The notes: generated by a model not told the origin, from the sequence alone. A stretch of 64,000 nucleotides of DNA from Helicobacter aurati (GCF_003364265.1 NZ_NXLW01000008.1:1-64000); one strand, 5' to 3'; shown: positions 16,946 to 26,726, counted from the first letter of the stretch. A program made the numbers and translations.

Positions 16946-18241
16946 TTATGTATTTGTTATGGCTTTTGCGACTGAATTTGAGCTAGCACAAATTTTTTCC
17001 ATCACTTCTTTTGTCTGGTTTGCTAATTCTACACTGGAGTTTACTTCACTAATTGATTCCTCAATGCTACCAACAACTTGCGATGTAACATCTCGAATAG
17101 AATTGATGGTCGCTGTGATTTCTGAAATAGATCTGCTTGTTCTTTCGGCAAGTTTTCGCACTTCATCGGCTACGACTGCAAAGCCTCTGCCATGTTCACC
17201 TGCACGTGCGGCTTCTATTGCGGCATTTAATGCTAAGAGATTGGTTTGGTCTGCAATATCTTTGATAGTTTGAATAATGGATGTGATTTCATCTGATTGC
17301 GCATTGAGCTGTTGCACTAAGTTTGAACTTGTTTGCATAATTTCTGCAATATGTTGAATATTAGAAGTCGTGGTTTGTATCGCTTGAGCACCTTCATTGC
17401 TTAGAGAATCATTTTGCGAAGCCAATTCAATAGCTATCCGACTTCGTTCTTTATCAGTGTTAACTTGTTCAGAAATATCTGTTGCAAATTTGATAACCTT
17501 AGAAACCTTTCCATGTAAGTCAACTATCGGGTTATAGCTTGCTTCGAGATAGACTTTTTGAGCGTTTTTACCTATTCTAGTGAATTTACCACTTTGAAAT
17601 TGTCCGCTTCTTAGGGTATCCCAAAACCTCTTGTAATCTGGAGATGATGTATAATTTTGTTCAACAAATAAGGAATGATGTTTACCTTTAATTTCATCTA
17701 GTGTATAACCCATAGTCTTTAAAAAATTTTCATTTGCATTGATAATTGTGCCATTTAAATCAAATTCTATGACTGCCATAGAACGATTAATTGCCTTGAT
17801 AATGCTTTCTGTGTCATTTGCTTTTATTTTAGCTTGTGTAACATCAGAGGCAAATTTAATAACTTTTATCGCCTTTCCATTTTCATTAAAAATTGGATTG
17901 TATGTTGCCTCTAGCCATACTGGATTGCTATTATGTTTGATTCTTAGAAATACTCCACTTTGAAATTCGCCTTTTGCGAGATTATTCCAAAAGCTAATAT
18001 ATTCATTGCTGCTAACATAGTTTGAGTCACAAAAGATTCTGTGATGTTTACCTTTAATTTCATCTAGTGTATAACCCATAGTCTTTAAAAAATTTTCATT
18101 TGCATTGATAATTGTGCCATTTAAATCAAATTCTATAGTTGCCATAGAACGATTAATTGCTGTTAAAATAGCTTCTTGATTTGCAAGGTTTTGTTTTAAC
18201 TCTAAGAGTTCCTGTTTAATTTGATTTGTCTTAAAAAACAT
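16946..18241 (-). CDS. Soluble methyl-accepting chemotaxis protein with two PAS domains
   Basis: This 431-residue protein has no transmembrane segment, so it is a cytoplasmic chemoreceptor. Two PAS/PAC sensory domains (about 25-140 and 147-262) each begin with [19 protein letters not shown]. They are followed by a signalling domain with the hairpin tip sequence [19 protein letters not shown] and the conserved [16 protein letters not shown]. The PAS-PAS-MCP layout and length resemble BdlA/Aer2-type receptors, which often bind FAD or haem and report redox or oxygen state; the ligand here is unknown. The two PAS domains share a 95-base perfect repeat. The ATG has AAGGA upstream. Confidence 0.9.
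   Translation of the reverse strand: MFFKTNQIKQELLELKQNLANQEAILTAINRSMATIEFDLNGTIINANENFLKTMGYTLDEIKGKHHRIFCDSNYVSSNEYISFWNNLAKGEFQSGVFLRIKHNSNPVWLEATYNPIFNENGKAIKVIKFASDVTQAKIKANDTESIIKAINRSMAVIEFDLNGTIINANENFLKTMGYTLDEIKGKHHSLFVEQNYTSSPDYKRFWDTLRSGQFQSGKFTRIGKNAQKVYLEASYNPIVDLHGKVSKVIKFATDISEQVNTDKERSRIAIELASQNDSLSNEGAQAIQTTTSNIQHIAEIMQTSSNLVQQLNAQSDEITSIIQTIKDIADQTNLLALNAAIEAARAGEHGRGFAVVADEVRKLAERTSRSISEITATINSIRDVTSQVVGSIEESISEVNSSVELANQTKEVMEKICASSNSVAKAITNT
17676..17770 (-). repeat. 95-base perfect direct repeat inside the chemoreceptor gene, copy in PAS2
   Basis: This stretch is identical to 18042-18136, offset by 366 bases (122 codons, in frame). It encodes the N-terminal core of PAS2. 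The similarity continues for about 20 more bases with three changes, while the rest of the PAS domains has diverged. Confidence 0.9.
18042..18136 (-). repeat. 95-base perfect direct repeat inside the chemoreceptor gene, copy in PAS1
   Basis: This is the partner of 17676-17770. It encodes the same PAS core in PAS1. Recombination between the copies would remove or add exactly one PAS domain without breaking the frame. Confidence 0.9.
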
Positions 18242-18464
18242 TATTTTTCCTTAATATTTAAAGTTAAATCATAAATTTTATCAAGTAATTATTAATATTA
18301 TATATAGATATCATAGACAATATTTATATAATCGCGTATATGATATTATTTAAAATAAAAATATGAAGATAAGAACAATACCGTTATTAACACGTAATAA
18401 TTTGAGAGATTTTCTGCATATCGTATTAATAAATCCAATATGAAAGGGAATCATACTGTATTAC

Positions 18465-18478
18465 AAAAAAAAAAAAAA
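18465..18478. repeat. A14 homopolymer in the pgk/chemoreceptor gap
   Basis: Fourteen adenines (thymines on the minus strand) lie 54 bases past the pgk stop and about 220 bases upstream of the chemoreceptor ATG. Both genes are on the minus strand. No convincing hairpin precedes it, so it is not called a terminator. Tract-length change could alter promoter spacing for the receptor. Confidence 0.7.
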
Positions 18479-18532
18479 GAGGGATACGCAATTTTGCAAA
18501 AGAAAATAGAGGGTTAATTATTCCAAGAATAC

Positions 18533-19741
18533 TTACTTTTTATCTAGTACTTCAAAGGTAGGGAGTATATTTCCTTCTAAAAGCTCTAAGCTTGCACCTC
18601 CTCCTGTGGAAATAAAGCTCATATTGTCTCTTTGCCCAGCTTTATCGATAGCATCAGTAGTGTCTCCTCCACCGATAAAGCTAAAGGCATAGGTGTTTGC
18701 TAAAGTGTGCGCTAGATTAAATGTTCCACGCGAAAATTGGTTAATTTCATACACGCCAAGTGGACCATTCCATATAACGGTCTGGCAAGAAGTAATAACT
18801 TCTGTAAAAAGTTTCACACTAGCAGGTCCAATGTCTGCTGCAATACAATGCTCTGGAATATCTTGAGAAGGAGTAATATGGATATTTTTTGGGTGATTTA
18901 AGCTATCTGTGCTTACAATATCAACAGGTAAGTATATTTTTACGTTTTTTTCCTTAGCCAGTTGCATGATATTTTTTGCATCATCGACAAGATTCTGTTC
19001 TACAAGACTTTTTTGCATATCATACCCCATTGCCATAAGAAATGTGTTACTCATAGCACCTCCTATGATAATCTTATCAACTACGTTCAGTACCTTATGT
19101 AAAAGACGTAGTTTTGAACTCACCTTGCTTCCACCCACAATTAATAAAAGTGGTCGTAATGGGTTATGGGTAACTTTTGCAAAAGAATCAATTTCTTTTT
19201 TTAATAAGATTCCAGCGACTTTTTGAGAGACAAACTCGGCAATGCCATAAGTGCTTGCGTGAGTCCTATGGCTTGTTCCAAACGCATCGTTTACATAAAT
19301 GTCGCAGAGATTGGCTAGTTTTCTACTCAACTCTTTATCATTCTTTGTTTCTCCTTCATAAAATCTGATATTTTCCAAGAGAATAATTTGATGCGTGTTG
19401 ATTTCTTGTTGTTTTTTAGCAGATTCGATGGTATCAGCAAAAAACACCTCCCTATTCAGCAATCTCTCGAGTCTTTTAATAACATGTTTAAGAGAAAAAC
19501 TTGCGTCTTTCCCTTTTGGTCTACCAAGATGGCTAACTAACACAATGCTTTTTGCACCATTATCAATGCAATAATTAATCGTGGGTAGTGCTTCCCGCAT
19601 CCTTGTGTCATCGCTAATATTAAAATCTTTATCCATAGGAACGTTAAAGTCTACGCGAATGAGAATATTTTTGGATTGTATGCTTATATCCCTTATACTC
19701 TTTGTTTGTTGCATAAGGGATATGCTTGTGGGTTTCGACAT
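18533..19741 (-). CDS. pgk: Phosphoglycerate kinase
   Basis: Pgk transfers phosphate between 1,3-bisphosphoglycerate and ADP in glycolysis and gluconeogenesis. The N-terminal signature ILIRVDFNVPMD, the LVSHLGRPKG loop, the substrate-binding DAFGTSHRTHAS and the nucleotide-site GGGDTTDAI are all present. Length (402) is typical. GAGAGGAGC precedes the ATG. The gene lies close to gap, but on the opposite strand and separated by hup, not in a classical gap-pgk operon. Confidence 0.97.
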   Translation of the reverse strand: MSKPTSISLMQQTKSIRDISIQSKNILIRVDFNVPMDKDFNISDDTRMREALPTINYCIDNGAKSIVLVSHLGRPKGKDASFSLKHVIKRLERLLNREVFFADTIESAKKQQEINTHQIILLENIRFYEGETKNDKELSRKLANLCDIYVNDAFGTSHRTHASTYGIAEFVSQKVAGILLKKEIDSFAKVTHNPLRPLLLIVGGSKVSSKLRLLHKVLNVVDKIIIGGAMSNTFLMAMGYDMQKSLVEQNLVDDAKNIMQLAKEKNVKIYLPVDIVSTDSLNHPKNIHITPSQDIPEHCIAADIGPASVKLFTEVITSCQTVIWNGPLGVYEINQFSRGTFNLAHTLANTYAFSFIGGGDTTDAIDKAGQRDNMSFISTGGGASLELLEGNILPTFEVLDKK

Positions 19742-19887
19742 ATTTGCTCCTCTCTATACTGTGAAGTAAATTGAAAGCTTATTTTATCATAAGGAACCTA
19801 ACTCAATATTGAATAAAAGCAAAGATGCAATCTAGGATGTTTGTTAATGTAAATTATTTATTTTTAAACGATTACGAGAAGATATAT

Positions 19888-20181
19888 TTATTTTTTTGCT
19901 TTAATTTTTGCTATTTCATCTTTTAGTGCTTTACCAGGTTTGAATTTGGGGACCCATTTATCTGCTGTTTTGTAGGTTTTATCACTGCCAGGGACTTTAC
20001 CCTCCTTGCCTTTTTGCCAAACATTTTCGAATTTTCCAAAGCCTACTAGCTCCACTGTGTTATTTGCTTTTAGAGCAGATTCTACCGCTTTAATGAAAGA
20101 ATCTAGGGCTTTTTCAGCTTCTTTCTTTTCTTTATACTCACCAATTTCCCTCATAGTCGCGATAAATTCACTTTTATTCAT
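19888..20181 (-). CDS. hup: DNA-binding protein HU
   Basis: This 97-residue histone-like protein dimerises and bends DNA in the nucleoid. The pattern MNKSEFIATM at the start, VELVGFGKFE in the middle and a lysine-rich tail matches HU. The usual arm motif is altered: the DNA-contacting arm reads KGKEGKVPGSDKTYKTADKWVPKFKPGKALK, which still carries the intercalating proline region. GAGGAGT precedes the ATG. It stands alone between pgk and gap. Confidence 0.93.
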   Translation of the reverse strand: MNKSEFIATMREIGEYKEKKEAEKALDSFIKAVESALKANNTVELVGFGKFENVWQKGKEGKVPGSDKTYKTADKWVPKFKPGKALKDEIAKIKAKK

Positions 20182-20318
20182 AAGAACTCCTCAAATTATG
20201 ATTAAACATTTTCTTCAAATCATCATAAAATATGTTTGAAAAAGAATAAACATTGTAATTTTTTTTTACATGAAAATCAAGTGATTTTTGCTTGAAAGTG
20301 TAAAAAATGGCAACTTTC

Positions 20319-20327
20319 TGATACAAT
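20319..20327 (+). promoter_or_regulatory. Extended -10 promoter for gap
   Basis: TGATACAAT lies about 50 bases upstream of the gap ATG in the hup-gap divergent region. Confidence 0.4.
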
Positions 20328-20376
20328 TCATCTGCTATAAAACAACAGAAATTTAGGATAGATTTGAGGATTAAGC

Positions 20377-21360
20377 ATGAGCATTAAAGTTGCGATTAAT
20401 GGAACAGGGCGAATCGGGTTATGTGTTGCAAGGATTGTCGCATTGAGAGAAGATATGGAATTGGTTGCAATGAATAGTACGGCTGATATTGACACGTTGA
20501 TGCATCTCTTGCGCTATGATTCTGTGCATGGCGTTTTTCAAGCAACAAAACAAGATTCCAATACTTTAACATTAGATAATAGCCAGAACGTTAAGGTATT
20601 AAATGATAGAGATCCGGCGAAGCTTGATTTTGGTAGGGCTACTTGTGTTATTGAGTGTACAGGGAAATTCAACTCTCTTGATAAGGCTAAAGCACATATT
20701 AGAAATCATGTTCAAAAGGTTATTATTTCTGCGCCTGCGGATAATGTTCCTACTTTTGTTTATGGTGTGAATCATCAGCAATATAACGGTGAAAATATAA
20801 TTTCTAATGCTTCTTGTACAACAAATTGCCTAGCCCCGCTCGTTAAAGTGCTTGACGAACATTTTGGCATAGAAAACGGATTGATGACGACTATCCATAG
20901 CTATACCAATGATCAGAATCTGCTCGATGTAAAACATAAAGATTTAAGAAGGGCAAGGGCAGCAACACTTAATATGATTCCTACTAGCACTGGAGCAGCA
21001 AAGGCTATAGGATTAGTATTGCCACATTTGAATGGTAAATTAAATGGCATTTCCGTTCGCGTTCCTACCCCAGATGTAAGCTTGGTAGATATAAGTGTGA
21101 ATCTTCAACAAAGCACAGACAAAGATTCTATCAACAATGTCTTCTATAAGGTACAAGATTCCACAATGAAAGGCATTATTTTGGTTGATGATGAGCAGAG
21201 AGTCTCAAGTGATTTTATTGGTTCTTCCTTTAGCGCGATTGTTGTTCCAGATAAAACCGTTGTAGTTGACAGGAAGCATGCAAAAATTCTTGCATGGTAC
21301 GATAATGAAATGGGATATGCGCAAAGACTTGTGGATATGACTACATTTATCAATAATTAA
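20377..21360 (+). CDS. gap: Glyceraldehyde-3-phosphate dehydrogenase
   Basis: This is the NAD(P)-dependent enzyme that oxidises glyceraldehyde-3-phosphate. The Rossmann start INGTGRIGLCVAR, the catalytic cysteine in SNASCTTNCLAPL (about residue 148), the TTIHSYTNDQ histidine and the WYDNEMGYAQRLVD end are all visible. The 327-residue length is normal. GATTTGAGGATT gives a ribosome binding site before the ATG. It is followed by about 1 kb of decayed sequence. Confidence 0.97.
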   Translation: MSIKVAINGTGRIGLCVARIVALREDMELVAMNSTADIDTLMHLLRYDSVHGVFQATKQDSNTLTLDNSQNVKVLNDRDPAKLDFGRATCVIECTGKFNSLDKAKAHIRNHVQKVIISAPADNVPTFVYGVNHQQYNGENIISNASCTTNCLAPLVKVLDEHFGIENGLMTTIHSYTNDQNLLDVKHKDLRRARAATLNMIPTSTGAAKAIGLVLPHLNGKLNGISVRVPTPDVSLVDISVNLQQSTDKDSINNVFYKVQDSTMKGIILVDDEQRVSSDFIGSSFSAIVVPDKTVVVDRKHAKILAWYDNEMGYAQRLVDMTTFINN

Positions 21361-21615
21361 TCAAAATACGGTTTTCTTCTCAATTTCTTTGAATTTCTCC
21401 GTTTTTCATTAAAAGTACTATGGCGTGTAAGTTTTCTAAACTTTCGAGAATAAGTCAAACTATTATAGATACTATGTTGTAATGATATTACTTAAACAAA
21501 TAAAGACTTCAGGCAATTGTATGACATGATTTCAAGTACAATGATTAATAGCAATAAAACATTACTCTGCATTTTTGATTGAATGAATAAAATAAATGAT
21601 AAGTAAAGAAAAATT

Positions 21616-22120
21616 ATGATCAAAATGAGTGTTGTTAGTCCAAACACGGTATTCCACCTTATAATAATATCGACGTTGAAGATATTCAATCTATCGAAGT
21701 GTTACTTTGGTGCCGTTGTTTATGGGAATGGTACGCGAGGTGGAGTAGTTAACATTATTACAAAAATACCAAGTAAAGATTCTGCACGTATAGTATTAAA
21801 AGTGTGAGTGGTGAGATTCTCGCTTTTTGAGTGTGTTGTTTGATAACGTTTATTTTGCTGAAAGTATAGATTCTAGTGGGAATCATGATAAAGATGGCTA
21901 TTTCCTTAGCGATTTAAGTGTGGAATTCTCGTTATAAAGTGAATCTTGGTATCAGAACTTCTTTGATTCATGGTATGCCACTTATCAAAACTATCCGCAA
22001 TATCATGTGAGTTTAGGTAGAAGCTATATTATGTAGAGTTTAGACGGCATTTTTAATTTTAGTCAAGATTGGATTCTAGAATCTTGAGAATCTCCATATA
22101 CTTAGGGCTTAAAAAACATC
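21616..22120 (+). pseudogene. Heavily decayed TonB-dependent receptor relic
   Basis: The stretch around 21660-21807 still reads as a TonB plug end: NIDVEDIQSIEV, then after a frameshift VVYGNGTRGGVVNIITK. Downstream pieces in shifting frames resemble barrel strands (DNVYFAESIDSSG, GYFLSDLSVEF, NYPQYHVSLGRSYIM, GIFNFSQDW) broken by several stops. No start or signal peptide remains. Most of the gene, both 5' and internal, is missing, so this is an old relic, unlike the two-lesion copy at 6111. The rest of 21361-22442 shows no gene. Confidence 0.72.
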
Positions 22121-22442
22121 TTGTATAGTTGAGTTATGGGGATTTGTGGGCATTAAACTATTGTTATTATTCATCTTCCTTCAAAATATTTCAATGCTTG
22201 TCGTTTCCTTTTATCGATTAATTTTAACCTGGCAAGTTCATAGAGATTCGCTAAATATTGTCCGTATAAGGTCAAATCAGCACATTTTTATGGATAAATA
22301 ATGTAAAGATAAACAGGCATTTTTGATTGTTAGCGTGAATAGTATGTAGATTAAGAGGAAGAGAGCATGAAAACATAAGGTAGGTTTTACCTATGTCTTT
22401 CATTCAAGGTTTTAGAAGTTTAGTTTAGGAAGAGTGGAGTGC

Positions 22443-22934
22443 TTAGAATCCAGATTCCTTAAGAGTCTTAACCCAAGCATCGAGTCGTTCGTCAGTTTTA
22501 TCATCTTGATTGATTTCATCTATGGCTAAACCTACAAATTTACCGTTTTCTACGCCTTTGGAAGAATCAAATTCATAGCCATCGGTTGAAGTTGAACCAA
22601 TAATTTTTGCGCCCTTTGCAGCGTTTTTCAGATGGTAGAGCGCATCACAGAAAGTTTCGCTATACCCATCAGAATCGCCTAATCCCAATAATGCAACGCT
22701 TTTGCCATCAAAGCTTGTTCCCTCTAGGGATTCTGCGAAACTTTCCCAATCGCTTTGTAGTTCGCCATCCCCCCATGTAGAGCTTGCGAGGATAATTTTA
22801 TTGTATTTTGCTATATCATCAGATGAAGCATTTGCGACATCAACCAAATCTGCTCCACCTAATTTGCTTGCTAGTCTTTCGCATACATCGGTTGTTGTGC
22901 CATTATCGCTTCCGAAAAATATTCCAATACTCAT
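22443..22934 (-). CDS. fldA: Flavodoxin
   Basis: FldA is a small FMN electron carrier, essential in Helicobacter as electron acceptor of pyruvate oxidoreductase. The 163-residue protein begins IGIFFGSDNGTTTDVCERLA, the FMN phosphate loop. It has STWGDGELQSDWE for the 50s/60s FMN loop and GLGDSDGYSETFCDAL for the 90s loop. The reading frame extends upstream to 22997, but MSIGIFFGS at 22934 has a GGAAAAAC ribosome binding site and matches the family start. Length equals H. pylori FldA within a residue. Confidence 0.96.
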   Translation of the reverse strand: MSIGIFFGSDNGTTTDVCERLASKLGGADLVDVANASSDDIAKYNKIILASSTWGDGELQSDWESFAESLEGTSFDGKSVALLGLGDSDGYSETFCDALYHLKNAAKGAKIIGSTSTDGYEFDSSKGVENGKFVGLAIDEINQDDKTDERLDAWVKTLKESGF

Positions 22935-23029
22935 TGTTTTTCCTTTATGGATAAAAATCACAAATCCTATCAATGATTTGTCTATGCTCGTAAGCATACT
23001 ATAAATTACTTAAACTACACCTTACATTT

Positions 23030-23038
23030 TGCTATACT
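23030..23038 (+). promoter_or_regulatory. Extended -10 promoter for the aminotransferase gene
   Basis: TGCTATACT lies 28 bases upstream of the ATG at 23066. This would give a short leader of about 20 bases. Confidence 0.45.
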
Positions 23039-23065
23039 TTGGCAAATAATTTTTTAAGGAAAAAA

Positions 23066-24214
23066 ATGAAAGTACAGAATGCTATCGTTAAAAATTTCAC
23101 TACTCCGTTGCTTTTCACACCAGGTCCTACACCATCTCCAGAGCCTCTACGTGTTGCTATGGCAGAACCTACATTGCATCATAGAACCAAAGAGTTCGAA
23201 TCTATCTTTATGCAAGTAAGAGAATCTTTACTAAATATGTTACAAATGACCGAAGTTTTAATGTTAGCAAGCAGTGGTACTGGTGCTATGGAGGCATGTA
23301 TTAGTAATTTTTCGCGTAAAAAGATCCTTACTATCAACAGCGGAAAGTTTGGTCAAAGATTTGGCGCAATTGGTAGGGCATTGCAGAGGGAGGTTGTTGA
23401 GATTAGCAACGAATGGGATACTCCTGTCTCTATCGAAGAGGTTGTACAACACATGCAAAATCATAAAGACATTGAATGCGTCTGCTTGCAAATATGTGAA
23501 TCTGCTGGCGGCTTGGCTCATCCTTATAAGGAAGTTTTTGCGTTTATTAAAGAGAATTATCCTCATGTTTTCACAATAGCCGACGGGATTACTGCTATTG
23601 GTGTTGAAGAGATTGATATAACATATATTGACGCATTAATTGGTGGAAGTCAAAAGGCTTTTATGTTGCCACCTGGGCTTGCTATTATAGGCTTAAGTGA
23701 TGTTGCAGTTGATTTTATAGAATCAAATTCAAGCGGATATTATTTCAATCTTGCAAGAGAGTTAAAAAACCAACGCAATAATACAACAGCCTATACCGCT
23801 CCAACGTCCATCATCATAGGATTAAAGGCTTATTTTGATAGATTGCATTCTCAAAAGCTTACAATGCAAGATGTTTATTGTTATACGGCGACTATTGCCA
23901 ATGCCGTGTCTGAAGCAATGCAAGCACTTACCTTAAAGATTTATCCAAAAGTTCCTTCAAAAAGTATGACTGTTATAGAATCTCCACTTGCTAAAGATAT
24001 TATTAGCATGCTTAAAGAGCAATATAATATCAATGTAGCTAACGGGCAAGATCATTTAAAAAATAAAATTTTCCGAATCAATCAAATGGGATATATTCCT
24101 CTACATGAAATGGCGTTTGTTCTTAATGCTATTGAATTGAGCTTGCATGCTCTTAACATTCGTAAATTTGATTCTATCGCCAATAGAGTATTTTATGAGG
24201 CAGTACGCGCGTAG
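23066..24214 (+). CDS. Class V PLP-dependent aminotransferase (alanine-glyoxylate/SerC-like family)
   Basis: The 382-residue protein opens with LLFTPGPTPSPEPLRVAM, the class V aminotransferase start. It carries LASSGTGAMEACISN for PLP phosphate binding, TIADGITAIGVEEI with the cofactor aspartate, and the Schiff-base lysine in IGGSQKAFMLPPGLA. Relatives are annotated as alanine-glyoxylate or serine-pyruvate transaminase, or as the 'soluble hydrogenase 42 kDa' protein; one in H. pylori has been proposed to serve serine synthesis. The specific substrate cannot be told from sequence. The TTG at 23039 is rejected in favour of the ATG at 23066 with AAGGA upstream. Confidence 0.88.
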   Translation: MKVQNAIVKNFTTPLLFTPGPTPSPEPLRVAMAEPTLHHRTKEFESIFMQVRESLLNMLQMTEVLMLASSGTGAMEACISNFSRKKILTINSGKFGQRFGAIGRALQREVVEISNEWDTPVSIEEVVQHMQNHKDIECVCLQICESAGGLAHPYKEVFAFIKENYPHVFTIADGITAIGVEEIDITYIDALIGGSQKAFMLPPGLAIIGLSDVAVDFIESNSSGYYFNLARELKNQRNNTTAYTAPTSIIIGLKAYFDRLHSQKLTMQDVYCYTATIANAVSEAMQALTLKIYPKVPSKSMTVIESPLAKDIISMLKEQYNINVANGQDHLKNKIFRINQMGYIPLHEMAFVLNAIELSLHALNIRKFDSIANRVFYEAVRA

Positions 24215-24377
24215 CGTAGAAAAGTGTAAAAAGCGCAGAAAGATGTAACTACGTCCTTAATGCACTTTGTAAATGCTGCTTTGCACCCTTATCAATGGCA
24301 ATGCCATGCTACATACAGAACCATATCTAGTTGTTTTGATTGCCATATTAAGTATTTAAGTACATCAGAAGAGTTTG

Positions 24378-25751
24378 TTAATCGTTTTGTTTTTCTAGCT
24401 CGGTTTCTTTAGGAATATTCATTGCAACTATAAAACAACAAAATAAGAAAAACATAATATAGATAAAATATCCCCATTCTGGTAGTCCCAAAATAAGATT
24501 TACCACTTTTCCGTCTACAATTTCATTCCCGTATGGACCGCCTGCTTTAAACCATAACGCCACACTAGGCACAGTACCACCAAAGCACGCGACAGCGATA
24601 GCATAAGGGAATCCTGTACCTAAGGCACGGATTTTTTCAGGGAAAAGAGTGGCTTTAGCAATACCTGCAATAGAAGTGTAAAATCCAGAGATTGTCAGTC
24701 CCAAGGCAATGAAAATAAAGGCTAACAACGGACTATTGAAAAATCCTTGAGGACCACACTTAATAATACCTGTCATTAAAGGAAACACGGCAATGATTCC
24801 TAATCCACTAAAAAGTGAAAGCATTTTTTTTACACCAATTTTATCTCCTATCATTCCCATAAATGGCTGAATGATCATTCCGAATCCTAAGCCGCACATA
24901 GCAATCATATACGCTTTATCTTTATCAAAAAAGGCACTTTTCTCAAGGAAGGTGTGCATATAGGCAGTGAAGTTATAGTAACACATACTTCCAGCCGCAG
25001 TTAGTCCAAAAACAAGTACGCAATATTTGCGATATTGCCATAACATTTTTAGAGAACCTCTTTGTGAATCTTGTCTATCTAGCTCTTTTGCGCTTTCGTG
25101 CATGTTTGCTCGAAGGAATAAGGATCCAAGAGCGAGTATTCCAGCTAGGATGAATAAATATCGCCAAGCCTCTTGTTGCATTCGTTCTGTACCAAAAAAG
25201 CTTACGGCAGCCCATACACATCCGAGCGCGACAAATTGGGCGGCAATCAGCGTTACATATTGAAATGAGGAGAAGAATCCCCGATTCCCCTTAGTTGACA
25301 TTTCGGAAATGTAAGTCGCTACTAAGCCGCCCTCACCACCTACAGACAACCCTTGTATCATACGTGCTATCACAAGTAAAATTGCCGCCCAGATTCCAAT
25401 TTGTTCTTTTGATGGCGTGAATGCTATCATGAAATTTCCCACAGACATCAAGATAATTGCATAAACCATAGTTTTTTGTCTGCCTATTTTGTCTGCCCAT
25501 GAACCAAAAATCAAACTGCCAATAGGACGCATAAAAAACCCTAGTGCGAATACGCCAAAGCTTTTTATTAAGTTCATAGTTTCATCTTGAGAATCAAAAA
25601 AATGATGTGTAAAATAAGTTGCCAAAGAAAGATAAATATAAAAATCAAACCATTCTACAAAGTTCCCCGAGCTAGCAGCCAGAATAGAACGTATCCTTTG
25701 TCCTTTAGTAATATCGCGCTGTATGCGAGTCGTGTTTGTTGTATTCCCCAT
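24378..25751 (-). CDS. MFS transporter, metabolite:H+ symporter family (KgtP/ProP type)
   Basis: This 457-residue protein has twelve predicted membrane segments. It opens with ILAASSGNFVEWFDFYIY, the classic MHS-family start shared by KgtP and ProP. The cytoplasmic loop motif GSWADKIGRQKTM (MFS motif A) follows TM2, and GLSVGGEGGLVATYISE follows TM4. Relatives carry alpha-ketoglutarate, proline/betaine, citrate or shikimate; KgtP-like dicarboxylate import is plausible because Helicobacter depends on organic acids. The ATG has AAGGA at a suitable distance. It stands alone. Confidence 0.88.
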   Translation of the reverse strand: MGNTTNTTRIQRDITKGQRIRSILAASSGNFVEWFDFYIYLSLATYFTHHFFDSQDETMNLIKSFGVFALGFFMRPIGSLIFGSWADKIGRQKTMVYAIILMSVGNFMIAFTPSKEQIGIWAAILLVIARMIQGLSVGGEGGLVATYISEMSTKGNRGFFSSFQYVTLIAAQFVALGCVWAAVSFFGTERMQQEAWRYLFILAGILALGSLFLRANMHESAKELDRQDSQRGSLKMLWQYRKYCVLVFGLTAAGSMCYYNFTAYMHTFLEKSAFFDKDKAYMIAMCGLGFGMIIQPFMGMIGDKIGVKKMLSLFSGLGIIAVFPLMTGIIKCGPQGFFNSPLLAFIFIALGLTISGFYTSIAGIAKATLFPEKIRALGTGFPYAIAVACFGGTVPSVALWFKAGGPYGNEIVDGKVVNLILGLPEWGYFIYIMFFLFCCFIVAMNIPKETELEKQND

Positions 25752-25988
25752 AGTGTTCCTTGTGTTTTTATTGTAGATTATGGTTATATGATATTTATTG
25801 ATAATGAATATTGTAAATAGTTACAATAAAATATTTAAAAAAGAAGAAAATTAACAATGAATTTTTGGGGTTATTGTAAAAGAGGTGTTGGAATTTATGG
25901 TAATTTTGTGCTAAGTTGTTTTATATACAACATGTAACTTTACGTAACTTTAATGATAGTAGCAAATTGGATAGACAGTAATCAAAGA

Positions 25989-26726
25989 TTAAAATAATTT
26001 GGCACTTAAAATTCTGAAACCCAAGCTTACAAAATGGTTTTGCCCAGAGAAATCATTGCCATAGGTTAGGTTTATTTGTAAAATATTTTTAACCAGCCAT
26101 GTTTGTACTCCAATTTGATATAGCACATTATCAAAGGCACGTATCCAATATATTTCTCCTAAAAGAGATAGAGAATCAGGTAGCACAAAAGTTTCTAAAC
26201 CAGCTCCTAAAGTTATAGTGGAATGCTTGAAATTGAAGTTTAAGATATTAAATCCCATGCTTATATGTCCAATGATTCTTGATTTCCATAATTCGATACT
26301 TACAGGGATATTAAAGTGTGTGTTATTACCTTCATTGTTATTAATTTTATTGTTATTAATCCAATGGATATAAGTGTTACCGATTGTTAATGCAATACCC
26401 CAACCTTTTTGCTTAATATCAACAAAAAGTTTTTTGATTTGAAATTGTAGTATGTTTGTTTCTATCCCTATCATACCGCCTAAACTGACTTCTGTGTTCC
26501 AAAAGAGATTGCATGTCGGTACAGCCCATAGTTCGCTAGTATCATTTTGTCCTACGTTAACCCATGTTTCAACTTGACAATGATTTTTTCTGATAATATC
26601 CGCATCATCTGTGTTAAGTGGTCTTGCTGCAAAACTAAGTTGCAGATATATAAAAACGTACAACCAAAGAACTGTTAAAAAATATTTCCCCTGTTTTTTT
26701 TTTTTTTTGATATTTATTTTTTTCAT
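25989..26726 (-). CDS. Putative outer-membrane beta-barrel protein with an A15 phase-variation tract
   Basis: The 245-residue product has a signal peptide: five lysines from the homopolymer, then FLTVLWLYVFIYLQLSFA. The mature start ARPLNTDDADIIRKNHCQVETW resembles small proteobacterial outer-membrane proteins that begin with a similar R-P-L-x-T-D-D-A motif. The rest alternates polar and hydrophobic residues in strand-length blocks and ends SLGFRILSAKLF with a terminal aromatic, as barrel proteins do. The A15 tract (minus strand) begins 18 bases into the coding region and is in frame (ON) here. It lies 116 bases downstream of the membrane-protein gene. Function unknown. Confidence 0.68.
   Translation of the reverse strand: MKKINIKKKKKQGKYFLTVLWLYVFIYLQLSFAARPLNTDDADIIRKNHCQVETWVNVGQNDTSELWAVPTCNLFWNTEVSLGGMIGIETNILQFQIKKLFVDIKQKGWGIALTIGNTYIHWINNNKINNNEGNNTHFNIPVSIELWKSRIIGHISMGFNILNFNFKHSTITLGAGLETFVLPDSLSLLGEIYWIRAFDNVLYQIGVQTWLVKNILQINLTYGNDFSGQNHFVSLGFRILSAKLF
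26694..26708 (-). repeat. A15 homopolymer in the 5' coding region of the outer-membrane protein
   Basis: Fifteen adenines on the coding strand encode five lysines just before the hydrophobic core of the signal peptide. A gain or loss of one base would stop translation early, so the tract can act as an ON/OFF switch by slipped-strand mispairing. Confidence 0.8.
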
